Part shown: piece by piece, positions 43,712 through 52,812 of the stretch
Numbering within the stretch: the first letter of the stretch is position 1
Layout of the letters: each line of letters begins with the position of its first letter
Origin: Ruminiclostridium sp.
Lineage (GTDB): Bacteria; Bacillota; Clostridia; Oscillospirales; Ruminococcaceae
Length of the DNA: 64,000 nucleotides
Direction of reading: 5' to 3'
Assembly (NCBI GenBank): GCA_017942025.1
Contig: JAGAVH010000077.1
Coordinates: 1-64,000, forward strand
Position numbers and translations under genes: made by a program
Notes under the pieces: generated by a model
Database searches by the model: none
What the model saw: only the letters and a program-made list of their open reading frames with translations
What the model was told of the DNA's origin: nothing

Positions 43712-45772
43712 TTAATATAAAGCAAGATTTGCTATAAGATTATTAAAAATGCATATTGTAATACCGATAATTGTAGGAAGGAGAATAGAAACTATTGTCC
43801 ACTTTAAGCTTTTTGTTTCCTTGTATATTGTAATACATGTTGTGGAACACGGAAAATGAAATAGTGTAAATATAAGCATATTTATCGCTGTAGTAATAGT
43901 CCATCCGTTATCGGTTAAAAGAGCTTTAAGGGCTGCAAGATCGGATATATCTGTAAGATTTCCGCTTGCCGTATAAGACATGATGATTATTGGTACTACA
44001 ATTTCATTTGCGGGTATTCCGAGGATAAAAGCGAAAAGTATTACTCCGTCAAGTCCTAACAATTTACCAAAAGGGTCGAGAAAATTGGTGCACATATAAA
44101 GAATGGTGTTATCTCCGATATATATGTTGGCAAGTAACCAAATTACAAGCCCTGCAGGAGCTGAAATTACAACCGCTCTGCCAAGTATCACCAGAGTCTT
44201 ATCCAAAAAGGAACGGATGAGAGTTTTGCCAATCTGTACTTTTCTGTAAGAGGGTAGTTCCAGCGTAAAAGCAGAACGTTCTCCTCTAAGGAGAGTCTTT
44301 GATAAAATATATGAGCTGAAAAAAGTCATGGCAAGCGATAACACCAGGATTACAGCAAGTGATAATGCTGACAGAATGCTGTTATACGGGAAAGAAACGG
44401 AACAGAGCACAAACATTGAAATAATACTTATAAGAGTAGGAAATTTTCCGTTGCAGGGTACAAGAGATGCAGTTATTACAGCAATAAGTCTTTCTCTGGC
44501 ACTGTCGATAATTCTGGCTCCGGTAACTCCACAGGCATTGCATCCCAGACTCATGCAAAGGCTAAGAGCTTGTTTTCCACAGGCACCGCATTTTTTGAAA
44601 TATCTGTCAAGGTTGAATGCGATTCTGGGTAATAGCCCGAAATCTTCAAGTATCGTAAAAAGTGGAAAAAATATTGCCATAGGAGGTAGCATTACAGATA
44701 TTACCCAGGAAAGTGTTCTGAAAACACCCTCGCAAAGAAGCTGTACGAAAATGTCGTGAATCCCGATTTCTATTAAAAAGTTATATATTACCTTTTCGCA
44801 CAAGCTGAAAAAATCAGATAAAAGAGCAGAAGGGTAATTCGCTCCGCTTATTGTAAGCCATAATATAAGAATAAAAAGGCATAGCATTAACGGTATGGCG
44901 GTGTATTTACCTGTAATTATACGGTCTATTTTTCTATCACGTTCATATAATGTGTTTTTGTGAACAGATAAAACTTCGGAATATATGCTTTCTGCGGTCA
45001 GGATAAGGCAGGAAGCGAGATTATCAGATATGTTTGTATAATTCTTTTTTAATTTATTTATAGAAATTCTTATTATTTCTGTTTTTATTTTATCTGCATC
45101 ACAGAACTTTGTAATACTTCTTTCTGTCAGTGTATCGCTTGCAAGAAGCCTTATGGCTGCATAGCGAGGTGGAACACCGTTTTGTAAATAGGGGATAATT
45201 ATTTTTTCGGTGTCTTTTATAAGATTTTCTAAATCCTTGGCGTATTGCGGTTTATAGCTTTCTTTTTGTTTTGAGAAGTTCTCGATTTCGTCGTAAAGTG
45301 GGGTCAGACTTTTTTTATTTTTGGCACAAACTTCGACTACAGGTACTTTGAGAAGTTCAGAAAGCTTTCCGGAGTTTATATGGATGCCTCTCTTTTTTGC
45401 TTCATCAATAAGATTAAGACATATTATTACATCTGATGTGATTTCTAATATCTGCAGTACAAGATTCAGATTTCTTTCAAGACAAGTGGCGTCACAGACT
45501 ATTATGGTGATATCGGGATTTGAAAAACACAGATAATCTCTTGCTATGGTTTCCTCGGGCGAATGTGAAAGCAGCGAATATGTACCAGGTAAATCTATTA
45601 TTCTATAGCTATTGTTGTTTAACCTTGTAACACCTTCGGCATTTTCTACGGTTTTTCCTGCCCAGTTTCCTGTATGTTGTTTAAGTCCGGTTAAAGCATT
45701 GAATATTGTGCTTTTTCCTACGTTTGGATTTCCTGCAAGTGCTATTCTTATTTCTTTGTTTTCGGTTGACAT
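43712..45772 (-). CDS. feoB: Ferrous iron transport protein FeoB
   Basis: This 686-residue protein has an N-terminal GTPase domain (G1 GNPNVGKST, residues 14-22; DLPGTYS; NLIDEAKKRG) and a helical insertion, then eight to ten membrane segments including two gate motifs with Cys-rich GACGKQALSLCMSLGCNACG (about 395-414). FeoB imports Fe2+, chiefly in anaerobes. No feoA or feoC lies beside it in this window, and the gene is monocistronic. Confidence 0.95.
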   Translation of the reverse strand: MSTENKEIRIALAGNPNVGKSTIFNALTGLKQHTGNWAGKTVENAEGVTRLNNNSYRIIDLPGTYSLLSHSPEETIARDYLCFSNPDITIIVCDATCLERNLNLVLQILEITSDVIICLNLIDEAKKRGIHINSGKLSELLKVPVVEVCAKNKKSLTPLYDEIENFSKQKESYKPQYAKDLENLIKDTEKIIIPYLQNGVPPRYAAIRLLASDTLTERSITKFCDADKIKTEIIRISINKLKKNYTNISDNLASCLILTAESIYSEVLSVHKNTLYERDRKIDRIITGKYTAIPLMLCLFILILWLTISGANYPSALLSDFFSLCEKVIYNFLIEIGIHDIFVQLLCEGVFRTLSWVISVMLPPMAIFFPLFTILEDFGLLPRIAFNLDRYFKKCGACGKQALSLCMSLGCNACGVTGARIIDSARERLIAVITASLVPCNGKFPTLISIISMFVLCSVSFPYNSILSALSLAVILVLSLAMTFFSSYILSKTLLRGERSAFTLELPSYRKVQIGKTLIRSFLDKTLVILGRAVVISAPAGLVIWLLANIYIGDNTILYMCTNFLDPFGKLLGLDGVILFAFILGIPANEIVVPIIIMSYTASGNLTDISDLAALKALLTDNGWTITTAINMLIFTLFHFPCSTTCITIYKETKSLKWTIVSILLPTIIGITICIFNNLIANLALY

Positions 45773-45837
45773 ATGATTACCGCCCTACATAATAAAAATT
45801 ATTATATTATATGAATAAGACAGCTTATATGTTAATC

Positions 45838-45866
45838 TTGAAATTTCCAGTATAATGTGGTAAAAT
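45838..45866 (+). promoter_or_regulatory. Promoter of the phosphatase - GtrA run
   Basis: TTGAAA (45838-45843), 17-base spacer, TAAAAT (45861-45866). It lies upstream of the chosen start at 45905. Confidence 0.65.
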
Positions 45867-45904
45867 ATATTTATATATGTTATAGTAGAAAAGAGAATTT
45901 TACA

Positions 45905-46357
45905 ATGATAAAAATAATGTTCGTCTGCCACGGCAATATCTGCAGATCGCCAATGGCTGAATTTGTTCTTCGTGATATGGTAACAAAGCAGGGCGTAGGT
46001 GATGAATTCTTTATCCGTTCCTGCGCCACAAGTACCGAAGAAATAGGCAATCCGGTTCACTATGGTACAAAAAGAAAGCTCGCACAGGTTGGTATTTCCT
46101 GCGAAGGTAAAACAGCTGTACAGATGACAAGGGCGGATTATGAGAAATATGATTATATAATTGCGATGGATGAAAATAATATCCGTAATATTATGAGGAT
46201 TATAAAATCTGATCCATTGAATAAGGTAAGTCTGCTCCTCGATTTTGCAGGGGAACACAGAGGTATTGCCGATCCCTGGTATACGGGTGATTTTGAAGCA
46301 ACCTATTCCGATGTAGTAAAAGGATGCGTTGCTTTGCTCAAAAAAATAAGCAAATAA
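45905..46357 (+). CDS. Low-molecular-weight protein-tyrosine phosphatase
   Basis: The 150-residue protein has the active-site loop CHGNICR (Cys8 to Arg14, the CX5R P-loop) and DPWYTGDF with the general acid Asp (about 123). In glycan loci such enzymes counteract tyrosine kinases that control polysaccharide export, but no such kinase is in the window. The start at 45905 is preferred because the promoter -10 element lies at 45861, so frames beginning there cannot be used. The ribosome site (AAGAGAATT) is weak. Confidence 0.9.
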   Translation: MIKIMFVCHGNICRSPMAEFVLRDMVTKQGVGDEFFIRSCATSTEEIGNPVHYGTKRKLAQVGISCEGKTAVQMTRADYEKYDYIIAMDENNIRNIMRIIKSDPLNKVSLLLDFAGEHRGIADPWYTGDFEATYSDVVKGCVALLKKISK

Positions 46358-46399
46358 TAAGTTATATCAAAAAGTTTTTTATCAATAATTGGGGAGGAA

Positions 46400-46846
46400 A
46401 TGAAAAGCTTGGAAAAAACGCAGTTGAAAAGGCTTATACAAGAGTTTATGAGATATATTTTAGTAGGCGGTATAGCATTTGTTGCAGACTCCGGCTCGTT
46501 ATTTCTTCTCAGAGAATTCTTGTTTAAAGACGAAAATGGATTAGGTTTGTTTATATCAGCCGCACTTGGTTTTGTTATCGGGTTGATTACAAATTATATT
46601 CTTTCGGTTTTATTTGTTTTCAGAGGAGAAGACAACAAGAACAGTGGTAAATCTGTGGAATCGTTTATTGTATTTGCTGTAATCGGTGTTGTTGGGCTGG
46701 GACTTACAGAGCTTGGTATGTACGTAGGGGTGTTTCTTATGCATATGCACTATCTATTTACAAAAATTATAGTTGCGGGCATTGTTCTGGTATGGAATTA
46801 CAGTGCACGAAAAATACTGGTATTCGGAAGAGGTAATGCTCAATGA
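46400..46846 (+). CDS. GtrA-family membrane protein, copy 1
   Basis: The 148-residue protein has four membrane segments with the motif [18 protein letters not shown] and a C-terminal [11 protein letters not shown]. GtrA proteins flip polyprenyl-phosphate-linked sugars to the outer face so membrane transferases can use them. GGGGAGG precedes the ATG. It overlaps the next gene by four bases. A second GtrA lies at 50068. Confidence 0.9.
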   Translation: MKSLEKTQLKRLIQEFMRYILVGGIAFVADSGSLFLLREFLFKDENGLGLFISAALGFVIGLITNYILSVLFVFRGEDNKNSGKSVESFIVFAVIGVVGLGLTELGMYVGVFLMHMHYLFTKIIVAGIVLVWNYSARKILVFGRGNAQ

Positions 46847-48429
46847 AGAATGTGATAATAATCGGCGCCGGACCTGCGGGACTCACTGCGGCTTATACAT
46901 TGCTTAAAGAGGGTAAAGATATTCACCCTGTTGTAGTAGAAGCAAGTGGAATTATAGGCGGTATTTCCCGTACAGAACGATATAAAGGGAATAGAATCGA
47001 CATTGGTGGACATCGCTTTTTTTCAAAAGATAAAGAGATAATGAAGTTATGGACTGATATACTTCCTTTGCAGGGAGCACCATCAAAAGATGATATAATT
47101 CTAGGCAGAACGCATACTTTTTCTGATGATATAAGTGTAGACCCCGAAAAAACTGATGATGTATTTCTTGCCCGGACTCGCGTATCAAGAATATATTACC
47201 GGCATCGTTTTTTTGATTATCCCATTTCCTTGAAGCCTAGGACGTTTATAAATATGGGCTTTTGCAACACTATAAAGGCAGGATTTGGATATATTGGAAG
47301 CGTTATACATAAATTGCCTGAAGATTCTCTGGAGAATTTTTATATAAACAGATTCGGCAGACCGTTATATGAAATGTTTTTTGAAGACTATACCGAAAAA
47401 TTATGGGGAGTTCATCCATCTGATATTTCGGCTGAATGGGGCGCTCAAAGAGTTAAAGGACTTTCAGTTCGCAAGGTGATTACATCTGCTCTTGCCAAAC
47501 CCTTCAGAAAGAAAAACACTAAAGTTGAAACCTCGCTGATCGAGGAATTCTATTATCCTAAGTATGGGCCCGGTCAGCTTTGGGAAAAGCTTGCAAAAAT
47601 AAACTGTGACATGGGCGCTGAATTACTTATGCACCGCAGTGTAGTTGGTATAAAAACCGAAGGAAACAGGGTTATTGGTGTTACAGTGAAAAATACAGAT
47701 AAGTCTTCATCTGATTTCGGCAAATGTGAAGATATTTTATGTGATGAAGTAATTTCAACAATGGCTGTAAAGGATCTTATAGCTGCAATACCTGATGTTC
47801 CAAAAAATATCTACGATATCGCAAATAAACTACCATACCGTGATTTTATTACTGTCGGACTGTTAATGAGCAGGCTTGAGATTCAGAATAAAACAAAAAT
47901 GAAAACCATCAACAATAACGTACCTGATTGCTGGATATATATTCAGGACAGAAACGTAAAAGTAGGACGACTTCAGATATTCAATAACTGGTCACCCTAT
48001 ATGGTTGAAGATATGGAAAAATATGTCTGGGTTGGTATGGAGTATTTCTGTAATGAAGGTGATGATATGTGGAATACACCTTCAGATAAGTTTATAGATT
48101 TTGCTATTGGCGAACTTGAAAAAGTAGGTATTATCAAACGATCAAATGTCAAGGACAGTTATACCACAAAAGTAAAAAAGGCTTATCCGGCTTATTTTGG
48201 TACATATGCTCAGTTTGGCGAAGTCAGAAGTTATCTTGATTCTTACGAAAATTTATTCTGTGCCGGACGAAACGGACAGCACCGCTATAACAATATGGAT
48301 CACTCTATGTTGACGGGAATCTATGCGGCGCGTTGTATTATAAAAGGCAATCCCGATAAAGAAAGTGTATGGAATGTAAATACCGAAAAAGAATATCACG
48401 AAATATCCGAAAGTGAGGAAAAAGAATAA
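46843..48429 (+). CDS. FAD-dependent oxidoreductase, UDP-galactopyranose mutase/amine oxidase-like
   Basis: This 528-residue protein has the dinucleotide-binding start [14 protein letters not shown], the [11 protein letters not shown] region and GGHRFFSKD, and the C-terminal FAD-site region [17 protein letters not shown]. The layout is of the protoporphyrinogen oxidase / amine oxidase group, with UDP-galactopyranose mutase-like features, and such proteins occur in surface-glycan loci next to GtrA. The reaction is unknown; conversion of a sugar nucleotide or polyprenyl sugar is a guess from context. Starts at ATG 46843 inside the GtrA end. Confidence 0.82.
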   Translation: MKNVIIIGAGPAGLTAAYTLLKEGKDIHPVVVEASGIIGGISRTERYKGNRIDIGGHRFFSKDKEIMKLWTDILPLQGAPSKDDIILGRTHTFSDDISVDPEKTDDVFLARTRVSRIYYRHRFFDYPISLKPRTFINMGFCNTIKAGFGYIGSVIHKLPEDSLENFYINRFGRPLYEMFFEDYTEKLWGVHPSDISAEWGAQRVKGLSVRKVITSALAKPFRKKNTKVETSLIEEFYYPKYGPGQLWEKLAKINCDMGAELLMHRSVVGIKTEGNRVIGVTVKNTDKSSSDFGKCEDILCDEVISTMAVKDLIAAIPDVPKNIYDIANKLPYRDFITVGLLMSRLEIQNKTKMKTINNNVPDCWIYIQDRNVKVGRLQIFNNWSPYMVEDMEKYVWVGMEYFCNEGDDMWNTPSDKFIDFAIGELEKVGIIKRSNVKDSYTTKVKKAYPAYFGTYAQFGEVRSYLDSYENLFCAGRNGQHRYNNMDHSMLTGIYAARCIIKGNPDKESVWNVNTEKEYHEISESEEKE

Positions 48430-48433
48430 TAAA

Positions 48434-49942
48434 GTGGATTCCATTAAAAAAAAACAGAAATTAATTTATGCGGCTGTTGCTTTTGTGTATGCTCTGATTA
48501 CTTTGATTGGAGTAATCAATCATGAAATATGGTATGATGAAGCACAAGCATGGTGCGTTGCACGTGATAATGATATCTTTGGTATAGTAAATCATCTTAA
48601 ATTTGAAGGACATCCGATACTATGGTATCTGATTATATTGCCGTTTGCTAAAATGGGACTCTCCTGCGTTTCAATCGGTTTCATCAGTTGGGCTATATCC
48701 GTCTTGACAGTTGGACTTATACTTTTCAAGATGAAGCTTTCTTTCAAAATGAAATTGTTTACAGTATTTTCCTGCGGCTTTTTGTTTTATAACAGTATCA
48801 CTTCAAGACCTTATTGTGTTATTGTATTGCTTTTGGTACTTATATCGCTGATATATCCACGTAGAAAAGAACATCCTGTAATGTTCGGCGTACTTGTGGC
48901 TTTGCTTGCAAATACACATATATGTATGAGCGGACTTGTCGGATTTCTTGGCATACAGATGATATATGAACTCTTTACAGAATGGAAAACCTCACGTTGT
49001 AGCAGGAATTTTTGCAGATTAGGAGGGTTAGGAATAGCAGGTGTCGGTGTCGTTGCACTTGTCCTTCCTTTGTTTTTGTCGTTGCAAAGCAATCATGCGG
49101 TGACTGATTCGCCTCTGACCATCGGAAATGTTATTCCGAGATTGTTTAATTCATTTGATAATATCGGGAAAAATATTGCGATACAGATTCCAGGGCTTAA
49201 TAGTATGCTTGCCAGCATTATAGCGATATTTCTGATTGCGATGTTTATACTTATGCGTCACTACCGTAAGGGCTTAATTGCAATGCTGATGTTTACGGCT
49301 TTTTATATCATTGCTACACAACTGATATATACTGTAATGCAGCCTACAAGAGCTATAACCTTTGTTTATACACTTTTATTGATATACTATACCGCTAAGG
49401 AAAATGAAACACCCAATAAAAGCAAACAGAAGGACAACTCAAAAGCTGATTCGAAGATTTTAAAACAAATCACTGATAGTATTTTAAAAATCGATGCTTG
49501 CTTTGACAAGGGGATTGTGGTAATTTTTTCTGTTATAATGTGTATTTCTTCTGTAAGAGGTATATATTGGTATGTGAAAGATGTTATTGGTAACTATTCG
49601 CTTTCTGTTGTTACTGCAGATTATATCAGAGAAGAATTGCCCGAGGGGTCTGTATTTGTGGTAGATAATTATCATTTTGTTCCGATTTCGGCGGAGCTTC
49701 CTGAGTATTATTTTTATTTCGAATCCAATAATGAGTTTTTGACATATGCGCCCAATATATCTACTAAGGATATGAAAACTGATAAAGAGAAAACAAAGAA
49801 TGATCTGGAAAAATATACAAATATCTATCGGATGAGGTTTGTAGCTGACGAAGATGGTGATGCACTGTTTTCTGAGTCATTTTCTCCGGATATTATGTAT
49901 ATATCCAGAGCGATAAGTATAACAGAATTTTCTTTTGAATAA
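48434..49942 (+). CDS. Multi-membrane GT-C-type glycosyltransferase, divergent copy
   Basis: This 502-residue protein has 10-12 membrane segments and a first outer loop with EIWYDEAQAWCVA, in the style of GT39/ArnT-like enzymes, whose acidic residues bind metal and the polyprenyl-phosphate sugar; EGHPILWYL follows later in the same loop. It aligns by pattern with the four tandem paralogs (YDEAQAW against YDSSYQYF; EGHPILWY against DYSPPLYA), so it is an older relative. A start at GTG 48434, with GAGGAA upstream, fits the gene spacing; an alternative GTG at 48413 would overlap the preceding gene. It ends the first transcription unit. Confidence 0.82.
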   Translation: MDSIKKKQKLIYAAVAFVYALITLIGVINHEIWYDEAQAWCVARDNDIFGIVNHLKFEGHPILWYLIILPFAKMGLSCVSIGFISWAISVLTVGLILFKMKLSFKMKLFTVFSCGFLFYNSITSRPYCVIVLLLVLISLIYPRRKEHPVMFGVLVALLANTHICMSGLVGFLGIQMIYELFTEWKTSRCSRNFCRLGGLGIAGVGVVALVLPLFLSLQSNHAVTDSPLTIGNVIPRLFNSFDNIGKNIAIQIPGLNSMLASIIAIFLIAMFILMRHYRKGLIAMLMFTAFYIIATQLIYTVMQPTRAITFVYTLLLIYYTAKENETPNKSKQKDNSKADSKILKQITDSILKIDACFDKGIVVIFSVIMCISSVRGIYWYVKDVIGNYSLSVVTADYIREELPEGSVFVVDNYHFVPISAELPEYYFYFESNNEFLTYAPNISTKDMKTDKEKTKNDLEKYTNIYRMRFVADEDGDALFSESFSPDIMYISRAISITEFSFE

Positions 49943-49988
49943 AGAAGTTTTCGCTCTCTTTTCTGTATGTAATAACAGCTGATAAATA

Positions 49989-50017
49989 TTGACAAATTTC
50001 CTTACGAGTGATATAAT
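49989..50017 (+). promoter_or_regulatory. Promoter of the main glycan operon
   Basis: Perfect TTGACA (49989-49994), 17-base spacer, TATAAT (50012-50017). It is the only clear promoter upstream of the run 50068-60573. Confidence 0.85.
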
Positions 50018-50067
50018 TAAAAATGTGTGAAAAAACAAAGTTTTTACTTTTTAAAGGAATTATTTAC

Positions 50068-50469
50068 ATGTCTAAATCGTTTATAACAAGTATATTCAAT
50101 AAATACAGAAATCTGATTTTATATGTGTTTTTTGGCGTCGCCGCTGTACTGATAGATTATGGTGTTTTTTTTGTTCTTGAGTTTTTTGATATTATACCAA
50201 ATCCCGAAATCTCAAGTATTATAGGTAATGTTTGTGGATTTATATTTACATTCACAACTAATACTTTTATTAATTTCAAAAAGAGTAATAAAATTGTCAG
50301 ACGCTTTTTATCATATGCTTTAGTATGCATTCTTGGAGCAGGTGTATCAACATTACTCATATATTTGTTGAAGTCGTATATAAATCTATACATACTTAAA
50401 ATCGGTGTAATGGGTGTAGTTTGTATACTTCAGTTTATACTGAATAAATTCATTACATATAGAGACTGA
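50068..50469 (+). CDS. GtrA-family membrane protein, copy 2
   Basis: The 133-residue protein has four membrane segments: YVFFGVAAVLIDYGVFFVLE and, at the end, LQFILNKFITYRD, the usual GtrA close. It should flip polyprenyl-phosphate sugars made by the GT2 encoded next. AAAGGA precedes ATG 50068. The GT2 gene starts 35 bases later, giving a GtrA-GtrB pair. Confidence 0.88.
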   Translation: MSKSFITSIFNKYRNLILYVFFGVAAVLIDYGVFFVLEFFDIIPNPEISSIIGNVCGFIFTFTTNTFINFKKSNKIVRRFLSYALVCILGAGVSTLLIYLLKSYINLYILKIGVMGVVCILQFILNKFITYRD

Positions 50470-50504
50470 TATGGGTCTGTATATGATGTAAAGGAATGGT
50501 GTAA

Positions 50505-51218
50505 ATGTCAATCAGTGTTGTTTTGCTTGCGTATAAAGAGGCAGAAAATCTTAAAGTTCTTTTACCGCAGATAAAGGAGAAAATTGAAGCAACCGGTGAA
50601 AATTATGAAATGATTATAGTTGATACTGCCCAGCCGCTTGATAATACATCTGAAGTGTGTGAACAGTTCGGGGCAAGGTATGTAAATCAGCGTTATCCCG
50701 GATTTGGCGGTGCTTTCAGAACAGGAATCGAAGAAGCACAATTTGATAAGTTTTTAATTATGGATAGTGATGGTTCTCATAATCCTGTTTATATTACAGA
50801 TATATACAATCGTTTTTGTCAGGGTGCAGATCTTGTTATTGGTTCGCGTTATGTCAAAGGTGGAAAGACCAACGACGCATTTTCTTCAATTGTTATGTCT
50901 AAAATTCTCAATACAGTATTCAGAATTGTTATCGGTGTCAAAGCAAAGGATATTTCGACAGATTTCAGAATGTACGATACCGCACAGTTGAAGAAGACTG
51001 AACTGACATGTCAGAATTACGATGTACTTCAGGAAGTGCTTATGAGGCTCAAGCAGAATAACAAAAAGCTTGTTATTGCGGAAGTACCTATTTCATTTGA
51101 CAAAAGAATGTTCGGAGAATCAAAGCGTAGGCTTATACCATTTATTATAGGTTATATAAAAACTATGTTCAGACTTATAGCTATCAGAATATCATCGTGC
51201 TTTACTAAAAGGAAATAA
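50505..51218 (+). CDS. GT2 polyprenyl-phosphate sugar synthase (GtrB/Dpm1-like)
   Basis: This 237-residue glycosyltransferase family 2 enzyme has the GT-A core: SISVVLLAYKEAENL, ...IIVDTAQP, and DSDGSH (Asp87-Asp89, metal and donor site). It has a short C-terminal amphipathic or membrane end. The Dpm1/GtrB pattern means transfer of one sugar from a nucleotide donor to a polyprenyl phosphate on the inner face. The donor is probably one of the GDP-sugars supplied by manC/gmd/rmd, by context. It sits between the GtrA and the four GT-C genes. Confidence 0.9.
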   Translation: MSISVVLLAYKEAENLKVLLPQIKEKIEATGENYEMIIVDTAQPLDNTSEVCEQFGARYVNQRYPGFGGAFRTGIEEAQFDKFLIMDSDGSHNPVYITDIYNRFCQGADLVIGSRYVKGGKTNDAFSSIVMSKILNTVFRIVIGVKAKDISTDFRMYDTAQLKKTELTCQNYDVLQEVLMRLKQNNKKLVIAEVPISFDKRMFGESKRRLIPFIIGYIKTMFRLIAIRISSCFTKRK

Positions 51219-51221
51219 GCT

Positions 51222-52778
51222 ATGAAAGATGCTTTAAAGGTTCATATAAAATCGAATTATAAATATTATATAATTCTGTTGGCATTAGCTTTGATGCATA
51301 TTGTTCTTTTTTTTCTGTGTTGTGCGGAAGATATAATAAATTATGACAGCTCATATCAGTATTTTCTGACATTACATGATTTTGACGAAATTTTCAGATT
51401 GCTTCCGGAAGATTATAGCCCACCGTTTTATGCAGTTATATTGAAGCTATGGACTATGCTTTTCGGTGAAACACTTATTGTTATGAGAAGTCTTTCTCTC
51501 GTGGCTATGCTCGGCATGGCTTTTATTGCGTTATTTCCTGTTCGTGCCGCATTTGGTAATAAAACGGCTATTGTTAGCTCGTTACTGTTTGCATTTTCCA
51601 GTTTGAATTTTACCTTAATTCGTGAAATCCGCCCGACTGTTTTTGCCTTCTTTTTAGTAACGGCCGGGGCGGTGTATTTTTATTTGTCTTTTTTTCGCGA
51701 ATACAGATATTCCTATATCTGTATGACAGTTTTTTCTGTTCTTGCAATGTACACACATAATGTCGGTATGCTCTCAATGCTATCGTTTTACATTATAGCT
51801 ATTATTTTTTCAATTTGCACAAAGCGCTACGACAAAATGCGTAAATTTTTCATAAGCGGAGCAATCTGTGCTGTAGTGTATATTCCATGGTTAATAGTAG
51901 TATTAAAACAGTTTGGCAATGTGCTTAATAATTATTGGAAGGGAACAGACCCGACCTTATCCAAGATACTTTCGTGGTCTGTGTGGAGTAATTTTATTGG
52001 GTCTGAGAACAATATTCTACTTCTTTTTGTAATTCTCCTGATAACAGCAGCGGTGCTTATTGTTACATTCTGCAAAATCCTGAATAACTCTAAGAAGAAA
52101 AATGGAGAAAAGACAGAAAAAGAGTGCAAAAATCCGGATATTAAACAATATTTAATTAAAAGCCTGTTTGTTGTACTTTTGTTCGTAGGTCCTGTTGTAA
52201 CACTTGTATGCTTCTGTGAGTTTGTATATCCTATTATTACGGCTCGTTATTTCTATATATTTGCCGGTATTGCATTGCTTATTATAGCATTGATCATAGT
52301 TCATTGTGATAATAAGATTGTACAGTTTGTTTTTGTGGGCGTTATAAGTGTAAATATGGCATTATCTGTGTATAACACCAAGGTTTTGCAGGATGAATCT
52401 GATTTTTCAAAAATGATTACTTATATCGATTCAGATTCCGAAGGACAACCTGCTTTCCTTCATTCTCACGAGTGGACGCTCGGTATTTTTATGTATTATT
52501 TTCCTGATGCGAAACACTATATATATGATGGTACCTGGTGCGTTTTAAATACTTATGATGTTTTTTCCGGAGACGTGATTGATATCGGAGCAGTGGAAAA
52601 TATAAAAAATTACGAGGACAGTTTTTATGTAATTGATATGCATTTTCCTGACACAGATGAACCGGTAACTGATTCCTTGCGCAGGTATGAAGATTTTGAG
52701 TTTGCTGATTGCGGTGTATACACAGAATCATATACATTTCTGAAGAAATGGCTTCTTGTAAAAGTCGAATCGATATAA
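51222..52778 (+). CDS. GT-C-type membrane glycosyltransferase, tandem paralog 1
   Basis: This 518-residue protein has about 11 membrane segments. It shares with the next three genes the outer-loop motif NYDSSYQYF (Asp42) and LLPEDYSPPFYA, FPVRAAFG, and the C-terminal soluble part FLHSHEWTLGIFMYYFPDAKH. The membrane layout and the acidic residue after the first segment fit GT-C enzymes using polyprenyl-phosphate sugar donors, so it is a candidate GtrC partner of the GtrA and GtrB encoded just before. It starts three bases after the GT2 stop; the acceptor is unknown. Confidence 0.8.
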   Translation: MKDALKVHIKSNYKYYIILLALALMHIVLFFLCCAEDIINYDSSYQYFLTLHDFDEIFRLLPEDYSPPFYAVILKLWTMLFGETLIVMRSLSLVAMLGMAFIALFPVRAAFGNKTAIVSSLLFAFSSLNFTLIREIRPTVFAFFLVTAGAVYFYLSFFREYRYSYICMTVFSVLAMYTHNVGMLSMLSFYIIAIIFSICTKRYDKMRKFFISGAICAVVYIPWLIVVLKQFGNVLNNYWKGTDPTLSKILSWSVWSNFIGSENNILLLFVILLITAAVLIVTFCKILNNSKKKNGEKTEKECKNPDIKQYLIKSLFVVLLFVGPVVTLVCFCEFVYPIITARYFYIFAGIALLIIALIIVHCDNKIVQFVFVGVISVNMALSVYNTKVLQDESDFSKMITYIDSDSEGQPAFLHSHEWTLGIFMYYFPDAKHYIYDGTWCVLNTYDVFSGDVIDIGAVENIKNYEDSFYVIDMHFPDTDEPVTDSLRRYEDFEFADCGVYTESYTFLKKWLLVKVESI

Positions 52779-52812
52779 TATGATATTTGTGTATTAAAAG
52801 GGGATAGATGGA

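Noticed and set aside
45785..46258. 157-codon minus-strand frame over the tyrosine phosphatase
   Set aside because: Antisense to the phosphatase active-site region; composition and lack of a ribosome site mark it as a shadow.
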